Shown here: positions 1-10,255 of the stretch, piece after piece
How the letters are laid out: every line of letters begins with the position of its first letter
Position numbering within the stretch: position 1 is the stretch's first letter
Assembly: GCA_019775845.1 (NCBI GenBank)
Contig: JADQAV010000032.1
Coordinates: forward strand, 62,001-126,000
Source of the DNA: Myrmaecium sp. VS I D KN 1
Lineage: Eukaryota > Ascomycota > Dothideomycetes > Valsariales > Valsariaceae
Direction of reading: 5' to 3'
Length of the DNA: 64,000 nucleotides
Translations under genes and position numbers: made by a program
The notes under the pieces: generated by a model
Database searches by the model: none
Told to the model about the DNA's origin: nothing
The model's input: the letters and a program-made list of their open reading frames with translations, nothing else

Positions 1-240
1 ACCTATAGATATCTATATAGTAGTATCTAAATATATCTATATCTTAAGGTAATTCTACCTTATAATAGATACTAAGGCTATCTTAAGTATAAATATTATA
101 CTTTAACTAATTAATACTCTGCGTAATCTAGGCTTATAGGAACTAATTATAGAGTAATAAGCAGAGCCACGGGTTCAGTAAAGGATAATCTAGGATAAGT
201 AAATATAATAATAGTACATGTTATCAAGTGATGAGGAAAC
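1..240. repeat. AT-rich relic at window edge
   Basis: The first 240 bases are made almost only of A and T with many TpA steps and almost no CpG. The composition changes abruptly to GC-rich sequence near position 240. This is what the edge of a mutated (RIP-like) repeat or a non-coding AT island looks like in ascomycetes. No coding frame, terminal repeat or family signature is visible, so no element family can be named. Confidence 0.4.
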
Positions 241-406
241 GACATGCGGCGTTGAACCAGGATGAAAATGAAGAAACAGAGGGTATCGCACATCCTCGCT
301 CCTATCCGCTCTCCTCTCTCTTCTACCCCCGCCCCTCCCATTCCCTCGCTTTTCTCCCTCTCTAACATTATTCCAACCCTCTCCCCCATCTCCTGCAAAA
401 AACGCC

Positions 407-1024
407 TCAAGCAGACAGACCCCCCTGGAGATCCCTTTCTATGGCCCCCCACCCCAATCCATCCGCCAACCTCTTCCTCACACCGCGGATCCGGGACTCG
501 ATCTCCTCCAGTCGACGCTCGGCCCACACGTGTGCGTCCGCACTCGGTTGTTTTTGTTGCTCCTCCCAGTCGAGGGCGGCATGCACTGCGCCTAGCTCCG
601 CGAGCAGCGCGTCCAACTCCGCGAGCAGGGTCAGGGCGTGGGTGTGGTCGTGGTTGTGGACGGGTTCTGAGGCGACTGTGGCAAGGGCAATGGTGGATGT
701 TGCGGCACATGGGTCGCTGCCAGGAGATGTGACGCTGCTGCCGGTGGCGGAGATGGATCGGCTTGATGGGGTTGTCACGGCAGTAGCCGTTGTGGTGGTG
801 CTGACGGTGGCAGTGGAGCTGGAAGAGGATGCTCCGGGATGGTCGACGGTGGTAATTGTCGAGTTGCTGTCGTAGTTGTTCTTACTGGCCGAGAAAGGCA
901 TGATTCTGGGCCGGATCGGGTGAACCTGATGTGGGTCTTGACCTTGGTGCTGAGGAGGAGGCACAATGGGAACGAGCTTGTGAGCGTGGTTGCTGGAATT
1001 GGCGGCGTAGTTGCGCGTGCCCAT
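407..1024 (-). CDS. Hypothetical protein, Ser/Thr-rich N-half with helical C-half
   Basis: This is an intronless frame of 205 codons read from the ATG at 1024 (MGTRNYAANSSNHAH). An in-frame ATG 51 codons further upstream, at 1177, would add an Arg-rich leader that looks less natural, so I prefer the inner start. Residues about 50-125 are low-complexity Ser/Thr/Ala. Residues about 125-205 are rich in Leu, Ala, Glu and Arg and read as two amphipathic helices (LLAELDALLAELGAVHAAL, then RRLEEIESRIRGVRKRLADG), a likely short coiled coil. There is no signal peptide or membrane segment. I do not recognise a family. The helical end and the lack of stops over 600 bases support a real gene, but overlapping open frames on the other strand mean it remains a prediction. 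Confidence 0.55.
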   Translation of the reverse strand: MGTRNYAANSSNHAHKLVPIVPPPQHQGQDPHQVHPIRPRIMPFSASKNNYDSNSTITTVDHPGASSSSSTATVSTTTTATAVTTPSSRSISATGSSVTSPGSDPCAATSTIALATVASEPVHNHDHTHALTLLAELDALLAELGAVHAALDWEEQQKQPSADAHVWAERRLEEIESRIRGVRKRLADGLGWGAIERDLQGGLSA

Positions 1025-3160
1025 TGTCCGTGTATCTCTGCTGAGCTTTCTGCCCCTTTTCCTTCGTCTGGCCTCACAGGATGGAAGGTCGAGTCTCCGA
1101 TGTGAGACGTACAAAGGGAGGCGAGAAGTTTCGGCAAGAAGCTCTGTTCCGGAAGGTTGCGATGTATCAGCCGGCAATGGTGAGTAGGAATGTGCGAGTC
1201 GTTATGTTGGTAGCTGCTGGTCCTGGCTCCCGAACGGGGGGCCTTGCGAGTTATATACGTCTGTCAACGCCTGACAGCAGCGAAAGACATCCCCAGGGTC
1301 CATGGCGGGATGGGGATCAGCCAGCAATGGGAGCTGTCCTTAGCCAGGCACTCGCTCGCGGTGGGGCCGGACCGCAGGCGAACAGCACTCCAGATACATG
1401 GGCTTGTACGAGAGGCGCATGCGAAAGTCGGCATGTGCAGGCAAGGGAGGATTCGCATGGTCGTTACGTGGGCGGACGAGGGAGGCTGAGGGAGCTAGTT
1501 CTAGCAACGACTAGTAACAGCTGCCCATCCGGCTTGATCCGGAGAGGCGGAAGGTGGACCGCGAAAACGGTTACTTAGTGACCGCTGAATGGTGAAACAG
1601 AGGATTTCGGGATGTTGGGTAAGTTACTCCGCTGCCGGGTGTGAATACACCGTGAATACATCGGGTCGGCGTCGGGGAGGGGAGGGCGTAAGGACGTGAG
1701 GAGGTGAGAAGCGCTTCGACCTTCCTGTCAATCTGCACCCTGTCCAGCTTAGCTCATTCGCGCTGCCCAGCCTCGGCCGCCATAGCGCTACGGAACGCTC
1801 TCCGGCCAACGGAATGCGGAGGAAGATCTGCAAGATGAGTACGGTAGCCAGCCAGGGCGGTCGTCTAGGCTGGGCCAGACGCTCGGCGCTCCCTTGTCCT
1901 CCTCATTCTTCACCTGTTCCTCCTCGCCCTCATCCCCGTCCGGACTGCAAGTCGAGTATGGACGGGCGAACGGCGACGACGGTCTTCAGAAGGTATGGGA
2001 AGGGGGTGAGGGGAGAGAAGGATTGAGGAGGGTAGGTATGCGGAGGATGGAAGGATATGAGGTAAAGAGGTATCATAATTACTTCGGGTTCTCGGCTTAC
2101 GAGGTAGGAATACTCGTAACTTACTGACAGGTATGTGAATAGAATACTAGTATGCACGTACCTAGGTACTGTACATACCTAATTAGTCGGTACTTGCCGT
2201 CATTATCGTCTCCGCCTTCCTCCCTTCCCCCGCTGGCTGGCGGTGCTGCCATGCCGTCATGTCGTCATCGGGTCTCCCTTTCAGCCACTTTTGCCCTGCT
2301 TCTCCACGCTTCCGAGGTCCAGCCACCCGTGGACGTCGGGGATTTCCCTCGCTCTCCAGCGCTGCTCCTCCGGCTCTCCGGGCAATTCCCCTTGCGGAAA
2401 TCCCCATGACGCCCCAGGCATCAAATGCGGGCAACCTTACCTAACCCCCTACCTTAGTAGGACCTTAGTAGTACTTTAGTGCCTCACGTACGTCGCGTCC
2501 TGCCTGCTAGTACATAGGTACATGGAGAAAATCTCATAGCTATCTAGTACGATTGCTACATTCATGTACAGTAAGTATGCAGAACGTTTCATCCCCCCAT
2601 GTTCAGCCTCGTCATCATCCCAATCACTCTCCATCATCCTCACCACCAAAACCACTAGGACCATCCGTCAGCCCCGATAATAGCCTGCTCCCTTGAAAAG
2701 ACCACCAGCGTCCAACCTCGATCTCATGTTTCCTTGCTGAAGGAGAACTAGCGGTAGTTATCCACATAGACATCTTGCACTGGCCAGATCGCACCGTCAT
2801 ACAGCTTGTGCCTTTATTGGTCACTTTCAGGAGTGGCTCATGCGGGAATGTAATGACAGCAGCCTATCGAAGGTGTAATATAGGAGGAATGCTAATCCGC
2901 CGCCCCGTGAACCCATGTTACCCGACTGTGCTTGCGAATCCAGGAAAGCTAGAAGCCGCATGCTGTTCTAGTTATCCGTCGGTCGGCGGACAGCCGCTCG
3001 ATCCGGGGTCGGAAGGGGTGTCGGAGTTTGGTGGCAATGGATCGGTTTTCAGAGATCGGCGGGGGAGGACGCAGGCAAGTGTGACTTGATCAACAGCTGC
3101 TTTTCATGGCCCTTTATGGTTATAGAATGTTATGCCAAGAATATCAGCTGGTTAGCAACT
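1025..3160. other. Intergenic, no supportable gene
   Basis: This 2.1 kb spacer contains only short, compositionally poor open frames on both strands. It includes a palindromic TACCTAGGTA core near 2160 and several CCTTAGTAG-type repeats near 2450-2480, motifs that recur in other spacers of this window. I see no coding potential that stands out from its reverse strand. Confidence 0.5.
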
Positions 3161-3232
3161 GGCCGCATGGCCCAATGGCAAGGCGCTTGACTACGAATCA
3201 AGAGATTCCAGGTTCGACCCCTGGTGCGGTCA
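3161..3232 (+). tRNA. tRNA-Arg (anticodon ACG)
   Basis: The full cloverleaf is visible without an intron. The acceptor GGCCGCA pairs with TGCGGTC with one G-U pair, and the anticodon stem CTTGA/TCAAG encloses the loop CTACGAA. The T arm is CCAGG TTCGACC CCTGG and the discriminator is A. The anticodon ACG (read as ICG) decodes CGN arginine codons. A T-run follows immediately as the Pol III terminator. It is the first member of a tRNA cluster spanning 3.1-8.2 kb. Confidence 0.95.
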
Positions 3233-3518
3233 TTTTCTTTTGCTTCTTTAAAACCTTCCAGTAACCGAGAAAATTTTGCTTCTGGGATTCATAGAGAGTA
3301 TTTATAATAATTATACTTTTTTTAGGTTCTTTTCCGAGCCCCAATTCATTATGAAAAGGAAATGAAACCCTCCCTTATATAAGTATCCCTAAAATCCCTC
3401 GGCAGCGGTCTCCACGCATGATTAAAGGTCTATAAAGGCTCAGAAACGAAGAGAGAAAAAAAAGAGAAGCGTGAATATGAGTAACTACTACCTATTCCCT
3501 AAGTCAGGGTGGCAAAAG
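3233..3518. other. Spacer between tRNA-Arg and tRNA-Glu
   Basis: This is a short, AT-leaning spacer carrying the T-rich Pol III terminators of the two convergent tRNA genes. Nothing else is recognisable in it. Confidence 0.5.
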
Positions 3519-3614
3519 TTCCGTTGCGGGGAATTGAACCCCGGCCTTGTCGGCACTGAATCCCGATTCCAGGAATGTGAGAGCGACAAATCCTAGCCAC
3601 TAGACCACAACGGA
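3519..3614 (-). tRNA. tRNA-Glu (anticodon CTC) with intron
   Basis: Read on the minus strand, the acceptor TCCGTTG pairs perfectly with CAACGGA. The D arm is GTCTAGTGGCTAGGAT and the anticodon stem TGTCG/CGACA holds the loop CTCTCA. The T arm is CCGGG GTTCAAT TCCCCG-like and the discriminator is A. An intron of about 24 nt interrupts the gene just after position 37, the canonical site. The anticodon CTC reads GAG. The exons are identical to the second tRNA-Glu copy at 8136-8233 on the other strand, while the introns differ. A T4 run follows as terminator. Confidence 0.93.
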
Positions 3615-4673
3615 GAGTGAATCGTTGCTCTGATAGTTCCCTCCGGGCAAAATGAAGGGCTTGCAGTCACAACCGTGGGGTTGGGCGGATCTTGCAAAGG
3701 GGAGAGCAGGATGTTAGACGTTAACATCCGGGTCACTTGAAAACAATCACGATGAGCTTTTGGATGCTGATTGCAGAGTAGCGGTGCTCTTATAGTTATC
3801 CTTTCTTACGCCACATTTCCAGAGGTCTCCGTGTCAGTTTCAGGCCTCTGCAGGAATAACCACAGGCATCTCACCGCGTAGAGGTGCGCTATATCAAAAC
3901 AATCCCCTGCTATGAAGGGCCGCGGTAAGAAACTCGAAGAGAAAGAAGGCGGACACGGCGTAACCTCAGGAGGGCATGTCTCACCAAGTCCTCAAAGTCA
4001 GTATCCTTGGCCCACGGTTCTCCTACCTTACATCTTTTCCGTGATCAAACCCTGTACTCCCCCAGCCTCCAGTTGGAATCGGTTCATATCCTCCCAGATC
4101 GCTCGCATCCGTGGTGGGCTAAGACTGAGCAAGGCTGCTGCCGAGCGTACTGAACGTAGACCAGGGGTGAGAACACATAAGAGAGAGACCTGGTAAGTGG
4201 CGTATGAGTTGACCGCCCCAGGAGAGGATATCGAACAGTGAATATTTTCTGTATACAGGAACGCACAACAATTCAAGCCCCCTGGATAAGATCCTGAGAT
4301 CTATCCGGCACCTGCGCTGGGTAGAAATTGAACCTTGTTTTGTGACAAGTATACTAGCATTCGTAAGGATGCTCTGGGTTTCAGTAAGCATGAGCCTTCC
4401 AGGTAAAGGCGTTCGCTCTCCAACCAAGAGCATGTGTCTATATATCGCGTCCTAATAATAAGCAAGCGATTAGGCGACCATTTCTCCCGTCTTCGATCCT
4501 GCACCTCCTTCGCTAGGGCGCTTTGCTTTCTCGTTGGAATATGGCGTGCATAGTCGACGGGCTCCATTTCCCCGGGTGTTTCGTATGGGGTGAGAAAAAA
4601 TATAGGCCAAGGGAGGAAGATGATGGCAAAAAGACTAGATGAAGCCGCCAGACAAGGCAGGCTTCAACGCACA
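3615..4673. other. Spacer between tRNA-Glu and tRNA-Val
   Basis: About 1 kb lies between two minus-strand tRNA genes. Open frames on both strands are short and lack convincing protein composition. The Pol III terminator T-run of the downstream tRNA-Val lies near 4627-4632 on the minus strand. I see no gene. Confidence 0.45.
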
Positions 4674-4791
4674 TACTCGGACCGAGACTTGAACTCAGGA
4701 CCTTCAGTGAACAGCGGGATGGACTCCCTCGCACCCAAAGGAACTGGGGCAACTGTTAGACTGACGTGATAACCAACTACACCATCCGAGC
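4674..4791 (-). tRNA. tRNA-Val (anticodon AAC) with long intron
   Basis: On the minus strand the acceptor GCTCGGA pairs with TCCGAGT (first pair G-U), followed by TG and the D arm GTGTAGTTGGTTATCAC. The anticodon stem TCAGT/ACTGA encloses CTAACA, giving anticodon AAC (valine, read as IAC). The T arm contains the loop TTCAAGT. The whole gene is 118 nt against about 74 nt for a mature tRNA, so the intron after position 37 is about 44 nt, long for a fungal tRNA intron. A T5 run downstream serves as terminator. Confidence 0.88.
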
Positions 4792-5320
4792 TTTGAGTAA
4801 TTGATGGTTGTGGGTGTAAGAAGAAGACTCCTATGTACCAGACTAGTCCAGTGGAGCTGCAGCTATGGATACAGCCTTGTAATAACCATACCTTCATTTG
4901 TCAAGAGGGCTATAGCAGGGCATATGCATTCAAGACACATTTCTTTCTTCTGAGATATCAATGAGGGTCAAGAGGACGTATATGTACCGATGAGCATCCC
5001 TGGCATTGCAGGGGCCGACCAGGCGCCTCATCCTCTTCTTCCTCTTCTTCCAGGCTGCTTTGCGAGAACAATTTTTTTGCCCTGCCAAGGGGGTGCGGGT
5101 CACGAAGTTTTCAAGTTCGGACTGACATCTAATAACTATGTGCCGACTATCGAGCTATGACCCGACGAAAAATTTGCCTCCTTTGTGGGGCCCAGTTTGC
5201 ACAGTCCAAACGACATGTTCACCAGAAAGAGAGGCAGATAGGTTGAAACACACGCACACCCTCGTGCTACACGCAGCTTTTGATAAAGCATTCCTGCCAT
5301 TTCCTATCATCAATCGATAA
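4792..5320. other. Spacer between tRNA-Val and tRNA-Leu
   Basis: About 530 bases between divergently transcribed tRNA genes. It carries a (TCTTCC)-type run near 5033-5052. No gene or conserved site is visible. Confidence 0.45.
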
Positions 5321-5420
5321 GGCAGGATGGCCGAGTTGGTTATGGCGCCAGGTTAAGGTCTACCTTAGCATCTAATTCCTGGTGGGGAAACCCGCGCGAG
5401 TTCGAGTCTCGTTCCTGTCA
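5321..5420 (+). tRNA. tRNA-Leu (anticodon AAG) with intron
   Basis: The acceptor GGCAGGA pairs with TCCTGTC (one G-U), and the D arm begins GCCGAGTTGGTTATGGC. The anticodon stem CCAGG/CCTGG holds TTAAGG with anticodon AAG. A long class II variable arm (about TGGGGAAACCCGC) precedes the T loop TTCGAGT, which is diagnostic for leucine. The gene is 100 nt, so an intron of about 17 nt sits after position 37. The discriminator is A, and a T5 run follows at about 5427. Confidence 0.92.
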
Positions 5421-7613
5421 TCATCATTTTTGCTTGTCCAGAGGGAGCCATGATGATGCTTCACAGTTTTTTTTTTTTTTTTCATCGTTCTTTGGGTGGT
5501 GGTGGAGCTGTGAGGGTGTTGGATGGGAGTACACGATGCAGCAGCGGCGAGGTGTGGAGGCCAAGCGTGTGAGGAATCTCTCCGAACCTCAAAGAGGATC
5601 GACTCACTCATACTACCACTCCGGGCCGAGAACTTCTTTTTAATCAATATATTGACCCATCGACAACGCTTGCTCGTTGAAGCATGACTTGCGGCAAAGA
5701 CTGTGAGCAGGCATGATTGGTTTGCCATGTTAGAGCGCGATGTGACGGTTGAGCTGCTGACAATTCAAGCACCCACATTCGACCAACTGCATTCATTGCA
5801 GAACGACGCATTGGAGCCCAAACAGACAGAACGGATTGAGTATACAGAGAAAACCACAGGCGTATCTCCAACATGTGATCAACGCGGGATGAGCTTTCTG
5901 ACGACCACAATCGAGCCGGCGGAGGTGGGATCCAAACGATCAGTTAGTCAGCACAGCCTTGCCGTCCACCGCAGCACTCCTACCTACACGCGACATCCAG
6001 TGGCATCTAGAAGGCATGTCCTGCTGTTTCTGGCTCCAATCACTCGCTACTGAAAGCTCCACTACCGCAATTGCGAAACCCAAGCTGAACACCAGTCACT
6101 CTTAGCGCGTGCTATTATGTACCATGCCAGCCATACCAGCGCAGCAATCTCTGCCAGTCTGGATGAATGAACCGATCGTGGTGAATGCTGTCGACCACGC
6201 TTGCGCCACCGTTAGTTTCATCTTGCGGTTAACTGTTGTTCGGAGGGAGGCAGCTAAAGCGTATTCCAGCACTGGCTATCGGCACCTGGCTTCTATGCAA
6301 TAGGGATGACCATCGCGACCATCTATGCCAAAGCGAATTCACGACAAGTTCCTCATAGAGCTGGCAGACTCGCATGCCAATCCTTTACGGGCTGTGCAAT
6401 CGTGCAATCAAGCCTGTCATTGAGCAGCCGTCCTATCTAAACCGCCGTGCCGCCTCTCAGGATCCTCCAGCTTCAGCACGATATCTTCCCAATGCAAAAG
6501 TTGCTCTTCAACTACCGCAGTCATAACTGCCGTATCAGTTGTGACCCTCTGGGTCGATTTCGCATATACAATCTCTTCCACCGAGATGGCACTCGCCTTG
6601 ATCTGCCCACCTCTTACTGGCGCAGAGTTCTCTTTGCCATCCTCGCCTTTCTACGCTAACCATCCATCTCCAAAGCGCATCTTGCATTTTCGATTCCCTA
6701 CCTCTTTGTCTCTAAGGTAGTCAATCTTCATCTCTAAGGCAATAAACAAGACAGACGCCTATGCTTTACCGGACGCACCTTCGAGTCTGCAGCAAAAGTT
6801 CTTTTCGCGGCCGGCGCAGATGCCGAACGTCTGTGGCTTCAACCTTTCTCGGAACATTCCTAATCCGCAGCCCTTCAGCTCCTGCATCTCTAATTACGTC
6901 CCGACCAAGACCGCCCGCCCCTTGTGTACTCTTTTTATCCTTTTGCTCCGCAACCTGACTACGGGCTTCTTCAGCCTCGTGCCCCCACCCGGCCTAACTG
7001 TCATCCTGCCGGGGCGCGATCACATTGTCAGCCGCCTCTCCCACGGTACCCCAACCTTCGCCAATGCTGGAAAGCTAGCCCTCCGTTTAGCTTCGATGCT
7101 TCGCCGTTCTTTCAACACCTAAGTCGCCGTCTAGGTACTCAGCGCCCCAGTTATGGCCCTACAGATCGCCCCAGGCTTGGGCCCGGCCCTCTGCCGGGTC
7201 AACGGCCACCGGTATGTGGAAGAACACGGCAGAGTACGTCCGGATGGCAGTGGTAATGATGCTAACGGTACCGTAGTGGTCAGTCTCTCTGGATCAGATA
7301 CGTAAAAGCCGTAGGCTGTGCTGGGTGAAGGGGCGATCCTACGCATCAGTGAACTAGGTAGGGTGGGAGAAAACATAGGAGAATGAGGTTCAAGTATATT
7401 TGAATGATTGTCACCCATATTCAGCCCAGGGAAAAGCTTTGCAAGGCTAAATTATATAGTACAGTAATCGAATAGCAGATCTGAAGCCAGGCCCATCAAT
7501 CAGCCTGTGACCAAATTTCATCCCCATTCAACTTCCTGTTGCCGTCATCATAAACTGCATCTGCAGTTCACTTTTCATCAAGCACACCAAGCTCTGATTC
7601 AGCTCAGGGATCA
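5421..7613. other. Gene-poor spacer inside tRNA cluster
   Basis: This 2.2 kb stretch has open frames of 60-120 codons on both strands, but none has consistent composition, a splice-supported extension or a recognisable motif. A T18 tract lies at about 5466-5483. I find no supportable gene here. Confidence 0.45.
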
Positions 7614-7709
7614 TCTTCCTTGGTCTAGTGGTCATGATTTCCGCTTGTCAAGTTGCTATTCAGCGTCTAACAAGCGCGGGAGACCGGGGTTCGATTCCCC
7701 GAGGGAGAG
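7614..7709 (+). tRNA. tRNA-Asp (anticodon GTC) with intron
   Basis: The acceptor TCTTCCT pairs with AGGGAGA with one G-U pair, followed by TG and the D arm GTCTAGTGGTCATGAT. The anticodon stem TCCGC/GCGGG contains TTGTCA, giving anticodon GTC. The T arm is CGGGG TTCGATT CCCCG and the discriminator is G. The total is 96 nt, so an intron of about 24 nt interrupts the gene after position 37. A T5 run lies about 20 nt downstream. Confidence 0.92.
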
Positions 7710-8135
7710 TAGCTAGCTCAATAGCTTCGTTTTTGCACCCCAAACCCTGTGAAGTGGATGCAGATGAAGTTTTTTTAGCCCTAGAGATTATCTGTGGGGC
7801 AAAGAGTGGGAATAGGTGGGAACTCAGCCTTACAGCCTTGGCTTTTGATATTTTCCCGCCAGAGGGCTGAACCTCGATGTGATGCGAGAATGATCGTACA
7901 CCCCCTTTGTTTTTCCTGCCGAGCGTCTTCGCATCTCTTTAGAAGGCTCCTGTATTTCCCCGTCCCCGGTAGGGCCTCGGAACGGAATTTTGAACATACT
8001 TACTTCTTCAGCACCAGAGCCGGCTTCGCTCTGCCCCGCCACTACTGTATTAGACAGCAGCTGAACTCTTTCTCCAATCTAGTTCAGCTCTTGATAGGAA
8101 ACAACTGTGCAGGTTTACGCATATCAATTACACAA
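7710..8135. other. Spacer between tRNA-Asp and tRNA-Glu
   Basis: This 426-base spacer holds no gene that I can support. It carries the terminator T-run of tRNA-Asp. Confidence 0.45.
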
Positions 8136-8233
8136 TCCGTTGTGGTCTAGTGGCTAGGATTTGTCGCTCTCATCGTTCACTTCCATTGAACAGCAGTGCC
8201 GACAAGGCCGGGGTTCAATTCCCCGCAACGGAA
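8136..8233 (+). tRNA. tRNA-Glu (anticodon CTC) with intron, second copy
   Basis: The acceptor TCCGTTG/CAACGGA, D arm, anticodon loop CTCTCA and T arm match the minus-strand copy at 3519-3614 base for base in the exons. The intron after position 37 is about 26 nt and is clearly different in sequence from the 24-nt intron of the other copy. The discriminator is A, and a T5 run follows at about 8239. Confidence 0.94.
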
Positions 8234-8581
8234 ATCATTTTTGCTAGTCTGTATACATTCTTCTTCCACCTTGAGTATTGGTCTTCTTTTTACGCTTTCT
8301 CACAAGTGGCAAGCCGCGTAAAAAGTTTATGTGTGAAGTGTGGAGAAGCCGGCCTTGGCGGGCGGTGCTTGGCAAGGCTGTGACGGCCTGGGCGGTAGGA
8401 TTCCGAACGTCAATGCAATACAGCGCCTATTGCAGTATACAAAAAGATGTCTCTTTGACGATACAAGAAGTAGCTTTGGTTGCTGTCTCCATACCTGACT
8501 CGAAAGAGATCGACCTTCGCAGTCCCGTTGTTTCCAATCTTTCCTCTTATATGTTTGCCTCAGAAGACTCGCAGCCCTGGC
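8234..8581. other. Spacer after tRNA cluster
   Basis: This 348-base spacer ends at the 3' end of the small minus-strand ORF. I see nothing recognisable beyond the tRNA terminator. Confidence 0.4.
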
Positions 8582-8881
8582 TCATAAAAGGCCTTTCCCC
8601 TCGCTCCATTTATAGCTGTCAAGGCTCCATCCTTCGTATTTGACATCAGGCGCAGGAGTCGCCGGTTCGGATTTGTCTTGTCCCCTAGGTCTTATAGTAA
8701 CTTTGACTGTGCTAGATGTATAGGCTTTTTCAGTCTCCACCACGAAGTCACCAAAAGCTTTGTCCAAGTCCAAGATCGCCTTTCGAAGCATGTTTCTGAA
8801 GGCGGCTTGAGCGTCCAGAATGTTCTGAGGGACCCGGGCAGGATTGGGTATAACCCTCGCTGGGGCCATGGAGGACGACAT
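8582..8881 (-). CDS. Small orphan protein, 99 aa
   Basis: This is an uninterrupted frame of 99 codons starting MSSSMAPARVIPNPARVPQN; a second ATG at codon 5 is an alternative start. Residues 20-55 form a likely amphipathic helix (ILDAQAAFRNMLRKAILDL), followed by a Thr/Lys stretch and an acidic-aromatic tail ending at TGA. There is no signal peptide or membrane segment. I do not recognise the family. Its composition looks like a protein and differs from the noise frames around it. A similarly small gene lies 1.1 kb away on the same strand (9968-10255). It could also be the last exon of a longer gene, since no intron signals upstream were followed further. Confidence 0.5.
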   Translation of the reverse strand: MSSSMAPARVIPNPARVPQNILDAQAAFRNMLRKAILDLDKAFGDFVVETEKAYTSSTVKVTIRPRGQDKSEPATPAPDVKYEGWSLDSYKWSEGKGLL

Positions 8882-9967
8882 CGTGGGGGCTGTCGAGGAG
8901 GATGTATCACTGGTTGAAAGGTGTCGTTTGGTGTTCGAACCTCAATACTCAATTCGGCGGGATAGAGAGTAAGGTTGTTAGTTTGTAGTGCTGAGGAGAA
9001 GATAGATCAAAGCCGTTCCTTCGGTAGTCGACAGAGCAGCGAGGACAATTTATACGCATACCGCCTCACTTTATTGCGTCACCAAAGCGAGCATGTGCCC
9101 TCCGTCCGCCCGCATGCCGCGCGCAGGCGACCGTGTGGACTGGATACCCTAGATTCGGAACAAAGAAAATTCGACGACAGGCCTGACCAGGGGCATCCCA
9201 GCCTGTCACTTCTAGAAGCTCCGTCGGTACACCTTGGGTTTATTTGCTTCATTGGACCTATGTAACTCGGTGACAGGACAGAGGATTACGCGATATTCAA
9301 TCTTCGAGGTATATATTTCTTTGCATTCCAAAAGAGTTGGAAAAGCTGAGCACATACGTTCGACTATCGGTGCTGTTGTTACAAGGCGTAGTGCTACAAG
9401 CTGGTTGCGAGATATTTTCCGCTCGCACGACGTTCCAATTCATACATTGGGAAGATGTCTTTCCGTGGCCCATGTTCAACAGATACCCGCAAGCGATAAA
9501 CCCCTTCATGTCAGTGCGAGGCATGTGCAACAAACCCCGAGGTCCAAGGGAATAGCTTCCTCTGATTACGACCCTGCTCGACACTTGCTTCAGCCGTAAC
9601 ATCCGTGCTTCACTTCGTCCCTGACCAAATAACATATCCCCCAATTACAGGAACGTACACTTGAACCCTGCTTTACAGCGCAGTCTTCGCCCCTTCATAC
9701 CGGGACGTGAAAAGAGAAGATATTGATCTTGTCTGGGCAAATTTCATTTTGATCACTGCTAGATCTTGCCAACAGGGAAGTGTGCGATGTGAAGCCCACT
9801 CAGAGAAGTACATTTTGTGATACTCAGGGGGGAACAAATTCGGAAAGGAAATTCAAATAGGCCCATTCTTCACGTTGTGTGAGACGGAGAAGGGGCTTGT
9901 ATCCTTGTTTCTCAGCCTCTCTTCTGGATTGGTGTATCCTCACACCACCGGCCTCCATCAAAGCAAT
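8882..9967. other. Spacer between two small ORFs
   Basis: About 1.1 kb with only short, overlapping open frames on both strands. It holds the presumed promoter of the 8582-8881 gene. I found no other feature. Confidence 0.4.
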
Positions 9968-10255
9968 CTAAGCTTCAGGCGCCCAAATCGGCAGCGCAAA
10001 ATTGAATATAATCTCCACAAACTCTTCGAACAGCCCCCGAACGCTCCTGGCTTTGAACTCGCGCATCGTGTTCTTAAGCTTCGCTTCCAAACTGCGGATT
10101 TCCTCGGGGCTGGCGTTGGGGATCATGGGCCTGACATGGTTCATGATAGCCGGCAGGAGGACCTCGTGGAGCCTGTCGCCTATTTGAATATCGAAAGCAT
10201 CCTTGATGTTTGCGATCGAGGTGTAGTCTGTGGGGGCATGAGAAGTCGATGCCAT
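9968..10255 (-). CDS. Small orphan protein, 95 aa, helical
   Basis: This is a 95-codon frame from the ATG at 10255 (MASTSHAPTDYTSIANIKDA) to a TAG. A GTG/CTG-led extension upstream is unlikely in a fungus. Nearly the whole protein is predicted helical and amphipathic, for example IRSLEAKLKNTMREFKARSV, and it ends with an aromatic hydrophobic helix (EEFVEIIFNFALPIWAPEA). There is no signal peptide. I do not recognise a domain. Size, strand and setting resemble the 99-aa ORF at 8582-8881, but I see no convincing residue similarity between the two. The composition strongly suggests a real protein. Confidence 0.6.
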   Translation of the reverse strand: MASTSHAPTDYTSIANIKDAFDIQIGDRLHEVLLPAIMNHVRPMIPNASPEEIRSLEAKLKNTMREFKARSVRGLFEEFVEIIFNFALPIWAPEA

